Positions 48,443 to 52,858 of a DNA stretch of 52,858 nt are shown here, piece after piece. Position 1 is the first letter of the stretch, and the number at the start of each line of letters is the position of its first letter. The stretch spans positions 1 through 52,858 of the forward strand of contig NZ_WOYP01000086.1 in assembly GCF_011620715.1 (NCBI RefSeq), given 5' to 3'. The position numbers and the translations under genes are program-made. The stretch comes from Microbacterium sp. (GTDB taxonomy: Bacteria; Actinomycetota; Actinomycetes; Actinomycetales; Microbacteriaceae). Under the pieces are notes generated by a model. It saw nothing but the letters and a program-made list of their open reading frames with translations. It ran no database searches and was not told the origin of the DNA.

Positions 48443-49636
48443 TCAGGCGGCTCCGCCTGAAATCGGCAGGCTGTCCCCGAGCACCTCGTCGGGCTCCTCG
48501 CCGCGCGACGCCTCTGCGGCCTCTACCCGAGCCGCGGCGTCCAGTCCGAACGTGTGCTCCCGCCGCCACGCCACCCACACCTCGGAGCCCGTCGTGAACA
48601 CCGAGCCGAACACCATGTTCTGCTCGAACACCGTCACTTCGCCCAAGCCCGGGATCTCGAGGATGTACTGCGTGCTGGCGCCCGCGAACGATACGTCCAC
48701 GATGCGCCCCGGACCGAGGACGTTCTCCAGCCCATCGCGGGCGGGCTCTTCGCTCAGCAGCCGAAGCTTCTCCGGCCGAACACCGGCCGTGATCGCGCCG
48801 GAAGCGACTACCGCGCGCTCCTGCGGCATCGCGACGACGCCGCCGGCCGTCCGCGCGGTGATGAGGCCCCCCGACGTCGACTCGACCTCGGCCGGAAAGA
48901 GATTGGACTGGCCGAGGAAGCTGGCCACGAACCCCGTCCGCGGCAGCTCGTACAGCTCCTGGGGCGAGCCGAGCTGCTCGATGCGCCCGTGGTTCATCAC
49001 CGCCACCGTGTCGGCCATCGTCATGGCCTCCTCCTGGTCGTGCGTGACATGCAGGAAGGTCAGCCCGACCTCGGCCTGGATGGACTTGAGCTCGAGCTGC
49101 ATCTGGCGGCGCAGTTTCAGATCGAGCGCGCCGAGCGGCTCGTCCAGCAGCAGCAGAGCGGGCCGGTTCACGATCGCGCGAGCCAGCGCGACGCGCTGCT
49201 GCTGGCCGCCCGAGAGCTGACTGGGGCGGCGGCTTGCGACGTGGTCGAGTTCGACGAGGCGGAGCGCCTCGTGCGCCTTGGCTGCGGCATCCGGCACTCT
49301 GCGCTGCTTGAGGCCGAACTCCACATTCTGGATCACCGTCATGTGCGGGAACAGCGCGTAGCTCTGGAACACCGTGTTGACCGGTCGCTTGTGCGGCTTC
49401 ACCGCGGTCACGTCCTGGCCGCCGATGAGGATGCGGCCGGCGGTCGGGTCTTCCAGCCCGGCGACCAGGCGCAGCGTGGTCGTCTTGCCGCAGCCCGAGG
49501 GCCCGAGCAGCGCGAAGAACGACCCTGCCGGGATGAGCAGGTCCAGCTCCTCGATCGCGGTGAACCCGGGGAAGGTCTTGCGGATGCCCTCGAGCTGCAG
49601 ATCAGCGCCGGATTCGGCGAATGCTCCCGCTGTCAT
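48443..49636 (-). CDS. spermidine/putrescine-type ABC ATPase, PotA-like
   Basis: 397 residues. Walker A is LGPSGCGKTTTLRLVAGLED, the Q-loop is VFQSYALFPHMTV, the signature is LSGGQQQRVALARAI and Walker B is LLLLDEPLGALDLKLR. The C-terminal TOBE_2 domain (about 290-370) has VRPEKLRLL and GSEVWVAWRREHTFGLDA, as in PotA/FbpC. It starts two bases after the stop of the binding-protein gene. Confidence 0.93.
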   Translation of the reverse strand: MTAGAFAESGADLQLEGIRKTFPGFTAIEELDLLIPAGSFFALLGPSGCGKTTTLRLVAGLEDPTAGRILIGGQDVTAVKPHKRPVNTVFQSYALFPHMTVIQNVEFGLKQRRVPDAAAKAHEALRLVELDHVASRRPSQLSGGQQQRVALARAIVNRPALLLLDEPLGALDLKLRRQMQLELKSIQAEVGLTFLHVTHDQEEAMTMADTVAVMNHGRIEQLGSPQELYELPRTGFVASFLGQSNLFPAEVESTSGGLITARTAGGVVAMPQERAVVASGAITAGVRPEKLRLLSEEPARDGLENVLGPGRIVDVSFAGASTQYILEIPGLGEVTVFEQNMVFGSVFTTGSEVWVAWRREHTFGLDAAARVEAAEASRGEEPDEVLGDSLPISGGAA

Positions 49637-49638
49637 AC

Positions 49639-50871
49639 TCAGGCGCCGAGGCCGACGGCCTCGAACTGGGAGTTGTACTTCAGCTGTTCCTCGTTCGTGA
49701 GGGTGCGGAAGATGTGCGCCTGCGCCAGTGTCTCCTCATTCGGGAAGATCAGCTGGTTCTCGACGAGGCTGGGATCGAGCTCGGCCATCGCCTCCTGGGC
49801 GCCCGCGACGGGCGTGATGTAGTTGACCCACGCCGCGACCTCGGCCGCGACCGCGGGGTCGTAGTAGTAGTCGATGAGCTTCTCGACATTGCTCTTCTGC
49901 TGCGAGCCGATCGGGATCATGAAGTTGTCGCTCCACAGCGTTCCGCCCGAGTCGGGCAGCGCGAATCCGAACTTGTCGCCGACCTCGGCGTTGATCGCCG
50001 TGATATCACCCGACCAGACGATCGCCGCCAGGGTGTCTTCGTTCTTCAGATCGTCGGCGTAGGAGTTGCCCTTGATGTTGCGGATCTGGCCGCTCGAGAC
50101 CTGCTCCGCGAACACGTCGAGTGCGTTCTGGAACTCGGTGTCGCCCCAGCTCGAGCCCGAGATGTCGACGCCCTGGCTGAGCATGATCAAGCCCATCGTG
50201 TCGCGCATCTCACTGAGCACGCCGACACGACCGTTGAGTTCGGGTGCCCAGAGGTCCTCGATGCTCTGCAGGCCGTTCGGGAGCTTGTCCTTGTTCCACG
50301 CGATGCCTGCGAAGCCCGACTGCCAGGGCAGCGAGTTCGCGCGGCCCGGGTCGAAGTCCGGGTTCTGCAGGCTCGGGTTGAGATTCGCGACGGCATTGGA
50401 CATGTTCGCCTTGTCGAAGGCCTGCGTATAGCCGGACGCGATCCAGATCGAGGCCATCCAGTCGGTGAGGCACACGGTGTCGGCGCCGATGTCCTGCCCG
50501 AGTGCGAGCTGATCGCGCACCTTGGCGAAGTACGTGTTGTTGTCGTCGATCGCGACGTCGTAGTTGACGGTCAGACCGGTCTGCTCCATGAACGCCTCGA
50601 GTGTCGGGTGGTTGCCGTCGTCGTCCTCGTCGAGGTAGAAAGACCAGTTCGCCCAGGTGAGCGTCTTCTGCGACGCCGAGAGATCCTCGCCGGCGCTCGC
50701 GGAGGCGGCGGGGCCGGAGCCGCCGACACGACCCGAGCACGCAGCCAGGAAGGCGGCCAGCGACAGCGCGCCGGCACCGCCGATCAGGCCACGGCGACTG
50801 ATCTGGGCGGCACGTGCCTGCGTGATGAGAGCACGGACGGCGGGGTCTTCGGGCAGGGGTCCACGGGGCAT
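49639..50871 (-). CDS. polyamine-type ABC substrate-binding lipoprotein, PotD-like (Tat signal)
   Basis: 410 residues. A 25-residue lead is followed by a twin-arginine motif (SRRGLIGGAGALSLAAFLAAC) ending in a lipobox, so the protein is probably exported folded by Tat and lipidated. The mature part has PotD/PotF marks: LTWANWSFYLDEDDDG, ADTVCLTDWMASIWI, WQSGFAGIAWNKDKL and YYYDPAVAAEVAAWVNYITPV. GAGGAG lies seven bases before ATG 50871. It is the first gene of the operon. Confidence 0.92.
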   Translation of the reverse strand: MPRGPLPEDPAVRALITQARAAQISRRGLIGGAGALSLAAFLAACSGRVGGSGPAASASAGEDLSASQKTLTWANWSFYLDEDDDGNHPTLEAFMEQTGLTVNYDVAIDDNNTYFAKVRDQLALGQDIGADTVCLTDWMASIWIASGYTQAFDKANMSNAVANLNPSLQNPDFDPGRANSLPWQSGFAGIAWNKDKLPNGLQSIEDLWAPELNGRVGVLSEMRDTMGLIMLSQGVDISGSSWGDTEFQNALDVFAEQVSSGQIRNIKGNSYADDLKNEDTLAAIVWSGDITAINAEVGDKFGFALPDSGGTLWSDNFMIPIGSQQKSNVEKLIDYYYDPAVAAEVAAWVNYITPVAGAQEAMAELDPSLVENQLIFPNEETLAQAHIFRTLTNEEQLKYNSQFEAVGLGA

Positions 50872-50981
50872 GGAGCACTCCTCAGGAGAGACGGAAACAT
50901 CGCTCACGCGACAACGGGTGACCCGATCCTGCCAGATCGACTGCGGGATTGACCACGGAATCCGCACACCGAAACAAAACC

Positions 50982-51000
50982 TTCACACGCGGGCCCCCGC
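50982..51000 (-). terminator. weak GC hairpin after secA
   Basis: On the minus strand GCGGG-GG-CCCGC is followed at some distance by a T-rich stretch (GGTTTTGTTT). A possible terminator between secA and the polyamine operon. Confidence 0.3.
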
Positions 51001-51008
51001 CCATCGGG

Positions 51009-52858
51009 CTACTTCTTCTTGTCGGCGGCCCGGCGCTGCGCTCGGTTCTGCGGTGCAGCCGCCGACGCGGCGACATCGGTCTTCTGGCCGAAGGCACCCC
51101 GCGGAGCCTCGGCCACCGGGGCGGGCGCAGAGGCAGCCGCCGTCGCGGCCTGGCGAACACGACTCTTGGCCGCCTGCTGCACCTGACCGCGATCGTTGCG
51201 CACCTCGACCTCGCCCGCGTCGTTGGCCGCCGAGTACTGGAGCCGCTGACCTTCGACGGGGGTGGCGCCCAGACCCTTGGCCTCGACCTCGGCGGTCACA
51301 TCCCCCTCGCCGGGACGGCGGACCTGCACCTCGAGGTTGTAGAGGTAGCCGACCGACTCCTCCTTGATCTGCCCCATCATCGCCTGGAACATCTGGTAGC
51401 CCTCGCGCTGGTACTCGATCAGCGGGTCGCGCTGGGCCATCGCGCGCAGGCCGATGCCGTCCTTGAGGTAGTCCATCTCGTAGAGGTGGTCGCGCCAGCG
51501 GCGGTCGAGCACCTGCAGGACGACCCGGCGCTCGAGCTCGCGCGCCGCGGCGGCGCCCAGCGACTCCTCGCGCTTTCGGTAGGCGATCACCGCGTCCGAG
51601 AGGATCTCTCGCTTGAGCCCTTCGGGCGTGATGCGGCCCTTCGTGCCGGCATCGGCCACCACCTCGTCGATCGTGACGCCGACAGGGTACAGGGTCTTCA
51701 GTTCGGTCCACAGGGCGTCGAAGTCCCAGCTCTCGGTGTGGCCGCTGCCGGTGTGGTCGTCGATGACGGCGTTGATCGCGTCCTCGATGAAATGCTGCAC
51801 GCGATCGGCGATGTCATCGCCCTGCAGGATATAGCGACGGTCGGAGTAGATCGCCTCGCGCTGCCGGTTGAGGACGTCGTCGTACTTCAGGACGTTCTTG
51901 CGGATCTCGGCGTTGCGCCCCTCGACCTGCGACTGCGCGCTCTTGATCGCGCGGCTCACCATGGTCGATTCGATCGCGACGTCGTCGGGGAAATTCGTGC
52001 GCGCCAGGATCGCTTCGGCCGCGCCTGACTGGAACAGCCGCATGAGGTCGTCGGTCAGCGACAGGTAGAAGCGGCTCTCGCCGGGGTCGCCCTGACGACC
52101 GGAGCGTCCGCGAAGCTGGTTGTCGATGCGACGGGACTCGTGGCGCTCTGTTCCCAGCACGTAGAGCCCGCCGGCTTCGACGACCTTGGCGGCCTCCACG
52201 GCGACCGCGTCGCGGGTGCCTTGGTAGACGGCATCCCACTCGGCTTCGTATTCGTCCGGATTCTCGACAGCGTCCAGTCCCTTGGCCTTCATCTCCTGCA
52301 CCGCGAGGAACTCGGCGTTTCCGCCGAGCATGATGTCGGTGCCGCGTCCGGCCATGTTCGTCGCGACGGTGACCGCGCCGAGGCGCCCTGCCCGGGCGAC
52401 GATCTCGGCCTCGCGAGCATGGTTCTTCGCGTTCAGGACCTCGTGCTTGATGCCCTTCTTCGCCAGCAGCCGCGACAGGTACTCGCTCTTCTCGACGCTC
52501 ACCGTGCCGACCAGCACCGGCTGACCGCTCGCGTGGCGTTTCGCGATGTCTTCGACGACCTGGTCGAACTTCGCCTGCTCGTTCTTGTACACGAGGTCGG
52601 ACTGGTCCGTGCGGATCATCGGCTTGTTCGTCGGGATCGGGACCACGCCGAGCCGGTACGTGGACATGAACTCGGCGGCCTCGGTCTCGGCGGTGCCGGT
52701 CATGCCCGAGAGCTTGTCGTACAGACGGAAGTAGTTCTGCAGGGTGACGGTGGCCAAGGTCTGATTCTCTGCCTTGACGGGTACGGCCTCTTTGGCCTCG
52801 ATGGCCTGGTGGATGCCCTCGTTGTACCGGCGGCCGACCAGGATGCGCCCGGTGTGCT
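51009..52858 (-). CDS. secA: preprotein translocase ATPase SecA (3' part, truncated by window)
   Basis: The last about 616 residues of SecA; the 5' end with Walker A lies beyond position 52858. Visible parts are [46 protein letters not shown], the second nucleotide-binding fold [40 protein letters not shown], and the helical scaffold [25 protein letters not shown]. The tail is Ala/Gln-rich and ends [12 protein letters not shown], without the C-terminal zinc (SEC-C) motif. The polyamine operon follows downstream on the same strand. Confidence 0.95.
   Translation of the reverse strand, partial: HTGRILVGRRYNEGIHQAIEAKEAVPVKAENQTLATVTLQNYFRLYDKLSGMTGTAETEAAEFMSTYRLGVVPIPTNKPMIRTDQSDLVYKNEQAKFDQVVEDIAKRHASGQPVLVGTVSVEKSEYLSRLLAKKGIKHEVLNAKNHAREAEIVARAGRLGAVTVATNMAGRGTDIMLGGNAEFLAVQEMKAKGLDAVENPDEYEAEWDAVYQGTRDAVAVEAAKVVEAGGLYVLGTERHESRRIDNQLRGRSGRQGDPGESRFYLSLTDDLMRLFQSGAAEAILARTNFPDDVAIESTMVSRAIKSAQSQVEGRNAEIRKNVLKYDDVLNRQREAIYSDRRYILQGDDIADRVQHFIEDAINAVIDDHTGSGHTESWDFDALWTELKTLYPVGVTIDEVVADAGTKGRITPEGLKREILSDAVIAYRKREESLGAAAARELERRVVLQVLDRRWRDHLYEMDYLKDGIGLRAMAQRDPLIEYQREGYQMFQAMMGQIKEESVGYLYNLEVQVRRPGEGDVTAEVEAKGLGATPVEGQRLQYSAANDAGEVEVRNDRGQVQQAAKSRVRQAATAAASAPAPVAEAPRGAFGQKTDVAASAAAPQNRAQRRAADKKK

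Overview
The window is a high-GC actinobacterial chromosome segment, most likely from Microbacterium or a close relative in the Microbacteriaceae. The evidence is the high GC content, frequent GTG starts, a fused SucB-SucA protein (Kgd), WhiB1, a SigR/RsrA pair, a PdtaS-type kinase, and a whiB1-pdtaS-sigR/rsrA-aroA-rsgA-secA neighbourhood also known from mycobacteria. Nearly all of it is dense core chromosome. No insertion sequences, CRISPR arrays or rRNA genes were seen.

Positions 1-3,690: a transglutaminase-like protein, then tRNA-Arg(CCG). Next to the tRNA 3' end is a small decayed integrative element: a 5'-truncated tyrosine recombinase, a broken phage-type zinc-binding gene, and an intact two-gene module. 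The module is a HTH/AbiEi-like regulator plus an AbiEii-like nucleotidyltransferase, with a leaderless promoter and a palindromic operator. It is the best candidate here for an under-described system.

Positions 3,690-12,530: CPBP membrane protease, trmB, a DUF3097 TOPRIM-like protein, a TPM-domain envelope protein, PspA, an unusual arginase-fold protein coupled to a HExxH protein, and a tyrosine phosphatase preceded by a coupled 37-codon ORF, facing an alpha/beta hydrolase. Positions 12,673-17,810: a complete oligopeptide-type ABC operon with every junction overlapping by 4 bp. Positions 17,811-27,346: acetyltransferase, ung, SDR, the methionine genes metY and metX, Nudix hydrolase, thiamine-binding protein, GT87-like glycosyltransferase, nnrD and an Old Yellow Enzyme.

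Positions 27,390-36,342: two coupled CNNM/CorC-type transporters, guaB1, the 1,255-residue Kgd, and the redox sigma factor with its zinc anti-sigma. Positions 36,408-45,270: aroA, rsgA, bcp, a small membrane protein, whiB1, pdtaS, a CpaE/CpaB-like pair, an excisionase-type HTH protein and two conserved hypotheticals. Positions 45,383-52,858: an AlaA-like aminotransferase, a PotABCD-like polyamine ABC operon, and the 3' part of secA, which runs off the right edge.

A theme across the window is the arrangement TANNNT, six bases, then ATG or GTG. It precedes at least eleven genes and predicts many leaderless transcripts. It was used here to choose several start codons.
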